DNA of 64,000 bases from assembly GCF_003012775.1 (NCBI RefSeq), contig NZ_PXYG01000006.1:62001-126000 (forward strand), written 5' to 3'. Below, piece by piece: positions 44,101 to 52,413 of this stretch (positions are counted from its first letter, which is position 1; the number at the start of each line of letters is the position of its first letter). The DNA comes from Zobellella endophytica. Lineage in GTDB: Bacteria; Pseudomonadota; Gammaproteobacteria; Enterobacterales; Aeromonadaceae. The notes below the pieces were generated by a model. It was not told the origin of the DNA. It was given only the letters and a program-made list of their open reading frames with translations, and did not search any database. The translations under genes were made by a program, and so were the position numbers.

Positions 44101-45022
44101 CCTGGCGCCGGCTGCTGATGTCGGCGATAAACCCCTCCAGCGCCAGCAGACCGTCCTCGCCGTCGAACACCCCGCAGCCCTGCTCCCACACCCATTTTTC
44201 CTCTCCGTCACGGGTATGGATGCGGTATTCCACCTGGTACGGCCGTCGTTCGGCCAGGGCGTCCTGCACCTGTTGCCAGAGGGCGGCCTTGTCCTGCTCG
44301 TGCACCAGCTCGACATAATGGGGCCGGCCGGCGGTCATCTCTTCCGGCGCGTAGCCGGTCAAGGCCCGGCAGCCTTCGCTGACAAAGATCATCCCCCACT
44401 GCCGGTCGTTGCGGCCACGGTAGGCCATGCCGGGCAGGTTGGCCATCAGGGTGGCCAGCCGCCGCTGGCTTTCGCGCAGGGCCCGGGCCGCCTGTTCGCG
44501 CTCGATCACCCGGCCCAGCTGGGTGCCAATCTGCCCCATCACCGTGAGCAGCGAACGGTCGGGTTCCTGTACCTGGTCGGAAAAGAACTCCAGCACCGCC
44601 ACTACCCGGGGCCCGACCAGCACCGGGAAGGCGGCGCCGGCACGCACTCCGATGTCCTGCCCCTGCCGGGCGCGCTGAAAGTCGGGATCCCGGGTCACAT
44701 CCGGGATCCAGGCCGGCTCGCCGCTGGCCAGCACCCGCTCCGGCAGGCCCAGGCTGGAGCCGTAGTGGCTGGCCTCGGTGAGCTCGCGGAACAGCCGGAA
44801 GCGCTCGCCGTTGCTCAGGTGCCAGAGCCGGGCCGGTATCAGCCCGGTGGCCGGGGGGTCGGCCGGATACCAGGCATGGCCCACCGGCCAGCCGGTATGG
44901 GCACACACCTGATCGAGAGCGGTCTGCATCGCCTCGTCCACGCTATTGGCCTCGTTTGCTGCCCTGGTGATGATCTGGTTGAGCCGCAGGAAGCGGCTGT
45001 AAGGATGGCGGCGGTCGGTCAT
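41183..45022 (-). CDS. soluble hybrid sensor kinase, GAF-PAS-PAS-PAS-HisKA-HATPase-REC-REC-HPt
   Basis: A 1,279-residue kinase without membrane segments, so it senses a cytosolic signal. Order: GAF-like (about 15-175), PAS (190-305), two closely similar PAS domains (332-450 and 474-592, both with [19 protein letters not shown]), coiled coil, HisKA with His645 ([11 protein letters not shown]), HATPase (N-box [23 protein letters not shown]), REC1 with Asp934 ([11 protein letters not shown]), REC2 with Asp1074 ([11 protein letters not shown], Lys1128) and HPt with His1221 ([12 protein letters not shown]). It can carry a complete His-Asp-His phosphorelay. The gene starts 16 bp after the receiver-GDH gene, on the same strand, so that fusion protein is its obvious phosphate acceptor. 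Confidence 0.92.
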   Translation of the reverse strand: MTDRRHPYSRFLRLNQIITRAANEANSVDEAMQTALDQVCAHTGWPVGHAWYPADPPATGLIPARLWHLSNGERFRLFRELTEASHYGSSLGLPERVLASGEPAWIPDVTRDPDFQRARQGQDIGVRAGAAFPVLVGPRVVAVLEFFSDQVQEPDRSLLTVMGQIGTQLGRVIEREQAARALRESQRRLATLMANLPGMAYRGRNDRQWGMIFVSEGCRALTGYAPEEMTAGRPHYVELVHEQDKAALWQQVQDALAERRPYQVEYRIHTRDGEEKWVWEQGCGVFDGEDGLLALEGFIADISSRRQAQQALAEQVEQTRTQQALAEAAHQQLTEAIESISEGFTLYDAEDRLVAFNSRFRDDYAAAPDIVRVGMHFRELIRAVVERKLLVFSGDDDAEQWFNWRLAQRRSPGPPFKLKRSNGLQLRVSERRTRDGGAVAIYTDITELEAQREHLEEQVRMTEEAQARAEAARDQLSEAIESIAEGFTLYDADDRLVLFNSRFKQHFALPNDLVAVGMGFEELLRDVAAKGLVPRGYASAEQWIARRLEQHRDPHGTFSFVRSDGLCIQVSEHRTGDGGYVAVYSDITELEQHRHHLEERVAARTRALQATTEALRESQLELRQARDQAEQANLAKSEFLANMSHEIRTPMNGVIGVAELLERTELTEQQAEYVAIIQKSADTLLSLINDILDFSKIEAGRLELESVAFQLRDTLGDTLQTLALRAHEKGLELAVHIPFDIPDRLLGDPVRLRQVVVNLVGNAIKFTDSGEIVIDLRLVRCDKRQVCVAFEVRDTGIGIPEAQRQRVFEAFGQADTSTTRQRGGTGLGLSIAAQLVAMMGGRIRIDSGPGGRGSCFSFDALFGLAGACRYDPEHPLGLQGQRVLVVDDNQTNRMILDEILQRWGMRPSLATSAAQALDLLEQARDQPFALALLDVMMPEMDGFELAARIREHPAQEALAIVMLSSGGRSGDSSLRRQLRISRLLLKPVKQSELLNAVSEALGVTASGGLLAGGARERPEGIVSRRVLLVEDGLTNQKVAIDLLGQRGHRVELAQNGAEAVAAVRDRRFEVVLMDIHMPVMDGLAATRAIRVGEAERGGHVPIIAMTASATKEDRERCLAAGMDDFVTKPFRAVELYRAVEQLAPAVSAGRAARPVAPVAAATAGPEEGCLDWDGALRNLEGNRALLAEMAELFLEECPKLMREIEAAMAESDAPVLRRAAHTLKGSALVVGGRALAAVALELETLARGGELAAAAECVARLQQAVAELTPMLRRQAGLT

Positions 45023-45038
45023 GGCGGCCTCCCGGGGC

Positions 45039-46688
45039 TCAGGGGAAGACGCCGCGCAGCAGCTTGGCCTCGGTGACCCGCGTCACCCCCTCGATCAGGG
45101 CCGCGGTACGCATATCTATGTTGTTTTCCCCGGCCCGGCGCAGGGTGCGCTGGAAGGCGTCCAGCAGTATCGCCTGCAAGCGGTCGTTGATCTCCTCCAG
45201 GGTCCAGGTGAGATTCTGCATTCCCTGCACCCACTCGAAGTAGGACACGGTCACCCCGCCGGCGTTGCCGAGGATGTCGGGCAGCACGAAGATCCCCCGC
45301 TCGAACAGGATCTCGTCGGCTTCCAGCATGGTGGGGCCGTTGGCGCCCTCGGCCAGCAGCCGGCACTGGATCTGACCGGCGTTTTCCACCGTTACCTGGT
45401 TCTGCAGCGCCGCCAGCGCCAGCACGTCGCAGGGCAGCGCCAGCAGTTGCCGGTTGCTGATCGGCTCGGCCCCGGGAAAACCGGCCAGCACCCGGTGTTC
45501 CGCCACATGGGCGAGCAGCGCCTCCACCGACAGCCCCTCGGGCTGGTACAAGCCGGTGGACACGTCGCTGACGCCGATGATCTTCACCCCCAGTCCGGCG
45601 AGGAAACGGGTGGTATAGCTGCCCACGTTGCCGAAGCCCTGCACCACCGCCGTGGCCCGGCTCAGATCCAGCCCCAGGTGGGCCGCCGACGCCTCGATCA
45701 GGTACACCAGGCCGCGACCGGTGGCTTCCTTGCGGCCGAGGGAGCCACCCAGCACCACCGGCTTGCCGGTGACCACCGCCGGCACCGCATGGCCCACCTG
45801 CTGGCTGTAGGTGTCCATCAGCCAGGCCATTACCTGTTCGTCGGTGCCCATGTCCGGCGCCGGTATGTCCCTGTCCGGACCGATGATGTCGATGATTTCG
45901 GCGGTGTAACGCCGGGTCAGCCGTTGCAGCTCGTGCTTGCTCAGGGTGGTGGGATCGACCCGCACCCCGCCCTTGGCGCCGCCGAAGGGCAGTTTCATCA
46001 GGGCGCACTTCCAGGTCATCCACATCGCCAGCGCCGCCACCTCGCCCAGATCCACGTCCTGGTGGTAGCGGATCCCGCCCTTGGTCGGCCCCATCGACAA
46101 CACGTGCTGCACCCGGTAGCCGAACACCGTCTCGACCTGGTTGCGATCATCGCGAAAGAAGGGGAAGGACACCATCTGGGTGCGTTGGGGAAACAGCAGC
46201 CGCTGGCGGATGTTGTCGTCCAGATCCATGTACTGGGCGGCCTTGAGAAACTGCTGCTGGGCCAGGCGGAACATGGGGGAGTCCCACTCACCGCCCCGCG
46301 CCCGGGCACGGGACAGGGTGTAGCGGATGGACCGGCTGAGGGCGGTACTCTTGAGGTTCGACTTCACCAGATAGTCGTAGGCGCCGGACTCCACCGCCCG
46401 TGCCGCCAGCTTGACGTCGTCCAGGCTGGTGAGGATCACCACCGGCACCTGGGGCGCAGCGAGGCGCACCCGCAACAGGGTTTCCAGCTCCTGGCTGTCG
46501 GGCAGCACCAGATCCAGCAACACCAGATCCACCTCGCCCCCGGCCAGCCGGGCCAGGCCGTCGGCCAGGCAGGCCACCGCCTCGACCTCGCACTGCAACC
46601 GGGTATCGGCCTTGAGCAGTTGTTGGATCAGCCGGCTGTGCAGCTGGTTGTCTTCAATCAATAGCAGACGAATGGGAAGTTCGAGCAT
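45039..46688 (-). CDS. receiver domain fused to glutamate dehydrogenase
   Basis: A 549-residue single open frame. ATG 46688 ([15 protein letters not shown]) starts an intact receiver domain: Glu12/Asp13, phospho-acceptor Asp59 ([10 protein letters not shown]), Thr87 (VILTSLDD) and Lys109 (YLVKSNL). After a linker of about 25 residues, residues 137-549 form a full-length hexameric-type Glu/Leu/Phe/Val dehydrogenase: substrate-binding Lys203 ([10 protein letters not shown]) and Lys227, catalytic Lys239 (PFGGAKGGV), Asp279 (PAPDMGT) and a nucleotide loop [10 protein letters not shown]. It interconverts glutamate and 2-oxoglutarate plus ammonia. Both halves keep all key residues, so phosphorylation could gate catalysis or assembly. 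It is co-transcribed with the downstream hybrid kinase. I know of no characterised enzyme with this architecture. Confidence 0.93.
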   Translation of the reverse strand: MLELPIRLLLIEDNQLHSRLIQQLLKADTRLQCEVEAVACLADGLARLAGGEVDLVLLDLVLPDSQELETLLRVRLAAPQVPVVILTSLDDVKLAARAVESGAYDYLVKSNLKSTALSRSIRYTLSRARARGGEWDSPMFRLAQQQFLKAAQYMDLDDNIRQRLLFPQRTQMVSFPFFRDDRNQVETVFGYRVQHVLSMGPTKGGIRYHQDVDLGEVAALAMWMTWKCALMKLPFGGAKGGVRVDPTTLSKHELQRLTRRYTAEIIDIIGPDRDIPAPDMGTDEQVMAWLMDTYSQQVGHAVPAVVTGKPVVLGGSLGRKEATGRGLVYLIEASAAHLGLDLSRATAVVQGFGNVGSYTTRFLAGLGVKIIGVSDVSTGLYQPEGLSVEALLAHVAEHRVLAGFPGAEPISNRQLLALPCDVLALAALQNQVTVENAGQIQCRLLAEGANGPTMLEADEILFERGIFVLPDILGNAGGVTVSYFEWVQGMQNLTWTLEEINDRLQAILLDAFQRTLRRAGENNIDMRTAALIEGVTRVTEAKLLRGVFP

Positions 46689-46783
46689 AACCGCCGCCCT
46701 CGTGATCCATCGGCGCCGGGCCGGGCGAGAGGCGCGGCCTGCGGGCTTCATAGCATTAAGGGTAGGTCAGTGCCGTCCGGGCG

Positions 46784-47506
46784 TCAGTAGCCGGCGAACT
46801 CCTCGACCCGGATATTGTCGTCCGCCACCCCGGCCCGGTTGAGCAGGCGCTGCATGGCATCCACCATCCCGGGCGGGCCGTCGAGGTAATACAGGGGGCG
46901 GCTCAGGTCCGGCACATAACGGGCCAGCATGGCCTGGTCCAGGTAGCCGGTTTCCCCCTGCCAGGGCCGGCCGGACTCGGCCATCCGGGTCATGGTCGGC
47001 ACCAGGGTACAGTGGGGCAGTTCGTTGCAGGCGAGGGTCAGGTCATCGAGAAAGGCGGCGTCCTCGGGCCGGCGGTTGGCATAGAACACCACCAGTGGCG
47101 GCGCCTGCCGCTCATGCCGGGCCTGCAGCAGCATGCTCCTGAGCGGGGTGACGCCGATGCCGCCGGTGATCAGCACCGCGGGCACCGCCTGGTCATGATG
47201 CAGGGTGAAGGAGCCGTAGGGGCCCTTGAGCACGAGTTCGGTTCCCGGGGCCAGACCGGCCAGCACCCGTTTGAAGGCGCTTTGTCGCAGGCGGGTGGCC
47301 ATCATCAGCTCTTTTTCAAACGGGGCCGACGCCAGCGAAAAAATCCGGCCGTTGCCCTGCTCGTCGGTTTCCGGCGGATCGATCAACTGCAGGCGGGCGC
47401 ACTGGCCCGCCTTGAACTCAAAGCCGGCCGGCTTCTCGAAGTACAGCGCCAGGGTGCCTTCGGCAACCTTCTGCGAACGGATAAGAGTAATGGTACTGCT
47501 GGCCAT
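46784..47506 (-). CDS. FAD/NAD(P)-binding oxidoreductase (ferredoxin reductase-like)
   Basis: A 240-residue reductase. Its FAD-binding barrel has AGQCARLQLIDPPETDEQGN, RIFSLASAP (the RxxS motif) and LKGPYGSFTL. The NAD(P) domain has VLITGGIGVTPLRSML, and PLYYLDGPPGMVDAMQRLL is the C-terminal motif. There is no iron-sulphur domain, so a separate partner is needed. It lies 95 bp upstream of the receiver-GDH gene on the same strand; a functional link is possible but not shown. AGGAGGTGTGCC precedes ATG 47506. Confidence 0.87.
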   Translation of the reverse strand: MASSTITLIRSQKVAEGTLALYFEKPAGFEFKAGQCARLQLIDPPETDEQGNGRIFSLASAPFEKELMMATRLRQSAFKRVLAGLAPGTELVLKGPYGSFTLHHDQAVPAVLITGGIGVTPLRSMLLQARHERQAPPLVVFYANRRPEDAAFLDDLTLACNELPHCTLVPTMTRMAESGRPWQGETGYLDQAMLARYVPDLSRPLYYLDGPPGMVDAMQRLLNRAGVADDNIRVEEFAGY

Positions 47507-47553
47507 GGCACACCTCCTGTCTCGCTAACAGTATAGTGCAGCCGGCCCGCCGA

Positions 47554-48393
47554 TCAGCCTAACCCCGGATCCAGCTCTTCCGTTTGCCGGTAGAGATCGT
47601 TGATGCGGCCGATGCGTTCCCGCCCCTGCTCCAGGCTGCGGTGCAGCAACAGGTTGGAGAGCAGGCTGACGGTACACATGGCGGCACTGTAGCTGTCGAA
47701 GGCCGACACCGAGTCGAGCGGTATTTCCAGCCGCCAGTCCGGCTCCTGTGCCAGCTCCGCCTGGGGCTCGATCATCAGTGCCAGCGGTATCCCGGCCCGG
47801 CGGATGGTGGCGAACAGCCTGGGGAAGAGCATGGGGCGGCGATGGAAGGCGACCAGGATCAGCACATCCTGCTCACCGAAATCCGCCAGTTCTTCCGCCA
47901 GCGTCTGCCCCGGCTGGGGCAGCAGCCGAACCCCTTCCCTCACCTGCATCAGTTGCTGGCGCAGGTGCAGGGCCACCGGGTAGCTGTTGCGAAAACCGAT
48001 GATCCCCACCCGCCGGGCCCCGGCGAGCCGGGCGGTCAGCGCGTTCAGGGTTTCGGTACTGAGCAACGCCATCAGCCGACCCAGCTTGTCCGCTTCGCAT
48101 TGCAACTGACGCTCGACCAGGCCCGCCGGACCGCCGCCCAGAACGGCCGGTACCGGCACCCCGGACTGCCGCAGGCGGCGGTTCTCATCGCGCATCTCCC
48201 GGAAGCTGTCGTAGCCGAGGCGGCGGAACAGCCGGCTGACGGTGGACTTGGACACCCCGCAGCAACGGCTGATCTCCACCGAGTTGTAGGTGGCCAGATC
48301 GTCCATATGATCGAGGATAAAGCTGGCCACCCGTCGCTCCTTGGGGCTGAGTTGCAAAAACTGTGCGCGGATCTGTGCTCCAAGCTGGCTCAT
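47554..48393 (-). CDS. RpiR family transcriptional regulator
   Basis: A 279-residue regulator. The N-terminal helix-turn-helix of RpiR type is QLSPKERRVASFILDHMDDL, then CCGVSKSTVSRLFRRLGYDS; a SIS domain (about 110-250) has RVGIIGFRNSYPVALHLRQQ. SIS domains usually bind phosphosugars, but RpiR-type regulators also occur in purine and hydantoin loci. It is the last gene after the amino-acid ABC transporter (30-bp gap) and probably controls it. Confidence 0.87.
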   Translation of the reverse strand: MSQLGAQIRAQFLQLSPKERRVASFILDHMDDLATYNSVEISRCCGVSKSTVSRLFRRLGYDSFREMRDENRRLRQSGVPVPAVLGGGPAGLVERQLQCEADKLGRLMALLSTETLNALTARLAGARRVGIIGFRNSYPVALHLRQQLMQVREGVRLLPQPGQTLAEELADFGEQDVLILVAFHRRPMLFPRLFATIRRAGIPLALMIEPQAELAQEPDWRLEIPLDSVSAFDSYSAAMCTVSLLSNLLLHRSLEQGRERIGRINDLYRQTEELDPGLG

Positions 48394-48423
48394 TCGGGTC
48401 TTTCCTGGTCGACAAGGGTGCCG

Positions 48424-49152
48424 CTACAGTACCGCATTGATAAAGCTCTGCAACTCGGCGGTCCGGGGCCGGGCGAACACCGCTTCGGCCGGGCCGCTTT
48501 CCCACACCTTGCCCTGGTGCATGAACACCACCCTGTCGCCCACGTCCCGGGCGAAGTTCATCTCGTGGGTCACCAGGATCAGGGTGATGCCCTCCGCCGC
48601 CAGCGCCTCCAGCACCTTGAGCACCTCCCCCACCAGTTCGGGGTCGAGCGCCGAGGTGATCTCGTCGCACAGCAGCACCTTGGGCGACATGGCCAGGGCT
48701 CGGGCGATGGCCACCCGCTGCTGCTGGCCGCCGGACAGGCGGTCCGGGTACTGGTCGAACTTGTCGGCCAGGCCGACCTTGCCGAGCATCTCCCGGGCCA
48801 GTTCCCGCGCTTCGGCCTTCGTCTGCTTCAGCACCAGCCTGGGCGCCAGCATCAGGTTCTCCCCCACCGTCAGGTGCGGAAACAGGTTGAAGCTCTGGAA
48901 CACCATGCCCACGCTGCGCGCCAGCCGGCGCACCTGCACCTCGTCGCTGGTCACTTCCTTGCTGTCGACCACGATGGCGCCCTGCTGGTAGTTTTCCAGG
49001 CCGTTGATGCAGCGCAGCAGGGTGCTCTTGCCGGAACCGCTGCGGCCGATGATGGATACCACCTCGCCCGCCTTGATCCTGAGATCGATGCCCTTGAGCA
49101 CGTGCAGATCCCCGTAGTACTTGTGAACTTGTTCGATATTAACGAGAGCCAT
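48424..49152 (-). CDS. polar amino-acid ABC transporter ATP-binding protein
   Basis: A 242-residue ATPase of the GlnQ/HisP type. Walker A is GRSGSGKSTLLRCINGLE, the Q-loop VFQSFNLFPHLTV, signature LSGGQQQRVAIARAL, Walker B VLLCDEITSALDPE and switch His in LVTHEMNFARD. It powers the two permeases encoded just upstream and overlaps the first by 14 bases. Confidence 0.93.
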   Translation of the reverse strand: MALVNIEQVHKYYGDLHVLKGIDLRIKAGEVVSIIGRSGSGKSTLLRCINGLENYQQGAIVVDSKEVTSDEVQVRRLARSVGMVFQSFNLFPHLTVGENLMLAPRLVLKQTKAEARELAREMLGKVGLADKFDQYPDRLSGGQQQRVAIARALAMSPKVLLCDEITSALDPELVGEVLKVLEALAAEGITLILVTHEMNFARDVGDRVVFMHQGKVWESGPAEAVFARPRTAELQSFINAVL

Positions 49153-49789
49153 TGAATTTTTTCTCCAGGTACTGGCTGGCCAGGGACAGCGGATAGCAGA
49201 GCGCGAAGTAGAGCAGCGCCACCAGGGCGAACACCTTGAACGGCTCGAAGGTGGCGTTGTTGAGCATGGTGCCGGCCTTGGTCAGCTCCACGAAGCCGAT
49301 GATCGAGGCCAGGGCGGTGCCCTTGACCACCTGCACCGAAAAGCCGACGGTGGGCGCCAACGCCACCCGTACCGCCTGGGGCAGGATCACCCGGCTCAGG
49401 GTCTGGCCGAAACCCAGTCCCAGGCAGCGGGCGGCTTCCCACTGGCCCCTGGGCAGGGTGTCGATGCAGCCGCGCCAGATCTCGGTGAGAAAGGCGCTGG
49501 TGAACAGGGTCAGCGCCAAGGCGGCGGCGGACCAGGCGGAGATATCCAGTCCCAGCATGGCCAGGCCGAAGAAGGCCAGGAACAGCTGCATCAACAGCGG
49601 TGTGCCCTGGAACAGCTCCACGTAAATTCGCACCAGCCACTGCAACCACCGGCGCCGGGTCAGGCGCAGGGCGGTGAGCAACAGCCCGACCAGGGCGCCG
49701 CCGACGAAGGCGACCAGCGACAGTGCCACCGTCCAGCGTGCCGCCAGCAGCAGGTTGCGGAAAATATCCCAGTTGGTGAACTCCATCAT
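49139..49789 (-). CDS. polar amino-acid ABC transporter permease (2)
   Basis: A 216-residue HisM/GlnP-like permease with five helices. The N-terminal family motif is LRLTRRRWLQWLVRIYVELFQGTPLLMQLF and the EAA loop reads EAARCLGLGFGQTLSRVILPQ. It overlaps both neighbours (four bases upstream, 14 downstream), indicating coupled translation. It pairs with the next permease as a heterodimer. Confidence 0.92.
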   Translation of the reverse strand: MMEFTNWDIFRNLLLAARWTVALSLVAFVGGALVGLLLTALRLTRRRWLQWLVRIYVELFQGTPLLMQLFLAFFGLAMLGLDISAWSAAALALTLFTSAFLTEIWRGCIDTLPRGQWEAARCLGLGFGQTLSRVILPQAVRVALAPTVGFSVQVVKGTALASIIGFVELTKAGTMLNNATFEPFKVFALVALLYFALCYPLSLASQYLEKKFNGSR

Positions 49790-50451
49790 GCCGTGGCCCT
49801 CCGGTGGCGGAACAGGCGGTTGCCCAGCAGCGCGAACAGTTGCCGCATCAGTATCGCCAGCCCCAGGTAAAGCGCCGCCGCCACCAGGTAGGCCTCAAAG
49901 CTGCGGAAGTTGCGGGACTGGATCAGGTTGGCGGCGTAGGTCAGGTCGGCCACCGAAATCTGCGACACCACCGCCGAGCCCAGCATGACGATGATGCACT
50001 GGCTGGTCAGTGCCGGATAAATCTTCTCGAACGCCGGGATCAGCACCACCCGGAAGAAGCTCTGCCGGGGGCTGATCCCCAGCACCCGGGCCGCCTCTAT
50101 CTGCCCCCTGGGGGTAGCCGCCAGGCCGGCGCGGATGATCTCGGTGCTGTAGGCGCCCAGGTTGAGCAGCATGGCCAGCAGGCCGGCCTCCCAGGCGCTC
50201 AGCTTGACCCCGAGGCCGGGCAGCCCGAAGAAGACGAAGAACAGCTGGACGATAAAGGGCGTGTTGCGAATAAGCTCCACATAGGCCCCCACCAGCGCCC
50301 GCAGGGGCCGGCCGCCGTACTGGCGGGCGGCGGCACAGGCGGTGCCGATGGCCACGCCTCCCAGCGTGGCGTAGCAGGTGAGTTCCACCGTGACCCACAA
50401 TCCCTGGAGGATCAGCTCCTGGTAGGGCCACAGCTCGTTAAAGTTCAGCAT
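49786..50451 (-). CDS. polar amino-acid ABC transporter permease (1)
   Basis: A 221-residue permease paralogous to the next gene. It has LRALVGAYVELIRNTPFIVQ in the N-terminal region and the EAA loop EAARVLGISPRQSFFRVVLI. ATG 50451 lies 12 bases after the binding-protein stop. Both permeases show the ThrPhe/ThrPro 'xxTPxxxQ' signature of the HisMQ group. Confidence 0.92.
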   Translation of the reverse strand: MLNFNELWPYQELILQGLWVTVELTCYATLGGVAIGTACAAARQYGGRPLRALVGAYVELIRNTPFIVQLFFVFFGLPGLGVKLSAWEAGLLAMLLNLGAYSTEIIRAGLAATPRGQIEAARVLGISPRQSFFRVVLIPAFEKIYPALTSQCIIVMLGSAVVSQISVADLTYAANLIQSRNFRSFEAYLVAAALYLGLAILMRQLFALLGNRLFRHRRATA

Positions 50452-50462
50452 GGGTCCGTCCT

Positions 50463-51272
50463 TCAGCTGCCGAAGCCGGCCGGCAGCGGGGCTTTCAGCC
50501 AGGTTTGGGAGATGCGCTCGAGGGTGCCGTCGGCCAGGGCCTGGGCGATCAGCGCGTTGACCTTGTCGCGCAGCTCGGTTTCACCCTTTTTCAGGCCGAT
50601 ATAGCAGGGAGAGTCTTTCAGCATGAACTTGGCGACCGGCGCCTGGTCCGCGTGGCGTTCGGCGATCTCGGCGGCCACCAGGTTGCCGGTGGCGATCAGC
50701 GACACCTGGCCGGACAGATAGGCGGAGATGGTGGTGTTGTTATCCTCGAAGCGCTGGATGCTGGCCGAGGCGGGCAACACTTTCTCCAGCTCCATGTCTT
50801 CCACCGCCCCCCGGGTTACCCCGACTACCCGGCCGTCCAGATCCCCGGCCGTCGCCACCGGCAGTTCGGCATTGCCGAACACGCCGAGGAAGAAGGGCGC
50901 GTAAACCTCGGTGAAATCGATGGCCCGCTCCCGCTCTTCGTTCTTGCCCAGGCTGGAGATCACCAGATCGGCCTTGCCGGTCTGCAGGTAGGGGATTCGG
51001 TTGGCGCTGGTCACCGGGATCAGCTCCAGCTTGAGGCCCATCTGCTCCGCCAGGTAGGCGGCCATGTCCACGTCGTAGCCCCTGGGCTTGAGATCCGGGC
51101 CAACCGAGCCGAAGGGCGGAAAGTCCTGGGGCACCGCTACCCGCAGTACCCCGCGCTGTTCGATGTCCGCCAGTTGGCTGGCCTGGGCGGAGCCGACCGC
51201 CGCCAGCAGACCGAGGGCCGCCAGGCCGCGCACCATCATCCGTTTCAACGTATGCAATTTAACGAGTTCCAT
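50463..51272 (-). CDS. periplasmic amino-acid-binding protein
   Basis: A 269-residue type II solute-binding protein. The signal MMVRGLAALGLLAAVGSAQA suits export to the periplasm. The mature part starts LADIEQRGVLRVAVPQDFPPFG, followed by GYDVDMAAYLAEQMGLKLEL and ADLVISSLGKNEERERAIDF, typical of SBP_bac_3 proteins. The ligand is an amino acid or a related small amine; context suggests a carbamoyl or hydantoin-derived product. First gene of the transporter operon. GAGGTGAGTAATGG overlaps its start. Confidence 0.9.
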   Translation of the reverse strand: MELVKLHTLKRMMVRGLAALGLLAAVGSAQASQLADIEQRGVLRVAVPQDFPPFGSVGPDLKPRGYDVDMAAYLAEQMGLKLELIPVTSANRIPYLQTGKADLVISSLGKNEERERAIDFTEVYAPFFLGVFGNAELPVATAGDLDGRVVGVTRGAVEDMELEKVLPASASIQRFEDNNTTISAYLSGQVSLIATGNLVAAEIAERHADQAPVAKFMLKDSPCYIGLKKGETELRDKVNALIAQALADGTLERISQTWLKAPLPAGFGS

Positions 51273-51544
51273 TACTCACCTCTGTGGATTCCATGTATCG
51301 GGCAAACCTGAAACTTTCGGCTCAGGCAAGGCAATATCTGCAACGATAGTGCCAAAGCGATAGTGCTTTGACTCGAAAACCACCAACGGCGACCAAAGTA
51401 CTTGAAGATCAAAGAGTAGCGAATGAGGCAGGGCGCCGGAACGCGACCGGAGACGACGGCGACTGGCCGATGCGGCTGCACCGGCATGGGGCCTTGCTAC
51501 AGGATGGGGCAGTCACTACGGGCAGCCCCGCATCGGGGCCGGTG

Positions 51545-52246
51545 TTACAGATCGGCGAAAATCGCCTTGAGGTCGGCGTCTTCATCCGCTGAAGGCTCCA
51601 GCTGCAGCTGGGCTTCGATTTCGTTAAGGTGGTCGATCATCAGCTGCACCGCCTTGTCCACCTGGTGGGCGCCGATGGCTTCCAGCAGGCCGCTGTGCTC
51701 GCTGCACGACAGGCCGGAATGCCGCGCCTTGCCCTTGAGCGGGCCCGACCCCTGGTAGAGGGCGATGATCAGGGAAGAACGGGGAATGATCTCGTGCAGG
51801 AAGGAGGTCAGCACCGGCTTGTTGGCCAGCTTGCCGATCAACAAGTGGAACTCGCCGGACAGCCGGATGCGCAGGCTCAGCTGCCCCTGGGCGAAGGCCT
51901 GGTGCTCGCGCTCCACGTGTTCCTGCAGCAGCTGCTTTTCCCGGGCCGTGCAGTGGCTGGCCAGCTCGCGCACCAGTTCGGCCTCGATCAGGCGGCGGGC
52001 CTGGAAAATTTCCCTCGCCTCTTCCGGCGAGGGTTCGGCCACGAAGGCGCCGCTGTTGGGCACCAGGTTGACCAGCTTGTGGTGGGACAGCTGCAGCAGC
52101 AGCTTGCGCACGAAGCCCCGGCTGAGGCCGAAGGTTTCGCTCAGATCTTCTTCCTTCAGGCGGGTGCCCGGCAACAGCTTGTGGGCGACGATGGCCTCCC
52201 AGATGCGTTGATAGACGCTGTCCAGATCGTTGGTTTTATTATTCAT
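51545..52246 (-). CDS. GntR family (FadR/VanR-type) regulator
   Basis: A 233-residue regulator. ATG 52246 (MNNKTNDLDSVYQRIWEAIV) starts the winged helix LPGTRLKEEDLSETFGLSRG, FVRKLLLQLSHHKLVNLVPN, and the all-alpha FCD domain (about 85-215) has the metal-ligand spacing (SGEFHLLIGKLANKPVL, CSEHSGLLEAI). Open sequence upstream of 52246 in this frame is not conserved. Palindrome ATTGTCAACAAT lies 112 bp upstream and a related one precedes the racemase gene, so it probably autoregulates and controls the whole locus. A 272-bp gap to the transporter operon holds only a weak GCCCCG-CAT-CGGGGC hairpin (51525-51539). Confidence 0.87.
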   Translation of the reverse strand: MNNKTNDLDSVYQRIWEAIVAHKLLPGTRLKEEDLSETFGLSRGFVRKLLLQLSHHKLVNLVPNSGAFVAEPSPEEAREIFQARRLIEAELVRELASHCTAREKQLLQEHVEREHQAFAQGQLSLRIRLSGEFHLLIGKLANKPVLTSFLHEIIPRSSLIIALYQGSGPLKGKARHSGLSCSEHSGLLEAIGAHQVDKAVQLMIDHLNEIEAQLQLEPSADEDADLKAIFADL

Positions 52247-52357
52247 GTCCCTACCCCGTTTCGCCCGGCAAGGTGGGGCAACCCGCCACCCGCCGTTATT
52301 CCACAACCGGATCGCACCGTGCGCCGTTGAATGCTCCACAGAGTAGCACAGGGCCAT

Positions 52358-52369
52358 ATTGTCAACAAT
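52358..52369. promoter_or_regulatory. candidate GntR operator (copy 1)
   Basis: ATTGTCAACAAT lies in the gap between the NCS1 permease stop and the GntR start, with TTGTTAAAT 13 bp further on. The same sequence with one base changed (ATTGTTAACAAT) occurs at 57359, in front of the racemase gene. Confidence 0.55.
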
Positions 52370-52413
52370 AAAGCCACTGGTTGTTAAATAAAGGGGGGCC
52401 CCGCCCCCGATGC

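Noticed and set aside
41237-45076. 1,279-codon open frame on the + strand, antisense to the hybrid kinase
   Set aside because: It mirrors the kinase gene, has Gln/His/Pro-rich low-complexity translation and no motifs. Long antisense frames are expected where third positions are almost all G/C.
45039-46688. possibility that the receiver and GDH are two separate genes
   Set aside because: No stop or shift lies between residues 109 and 140, and no ribosome-binding site plus start is evident at the GDH N-terminus ([11 protein letters not shown]); a single fused frame is the simplest reading.
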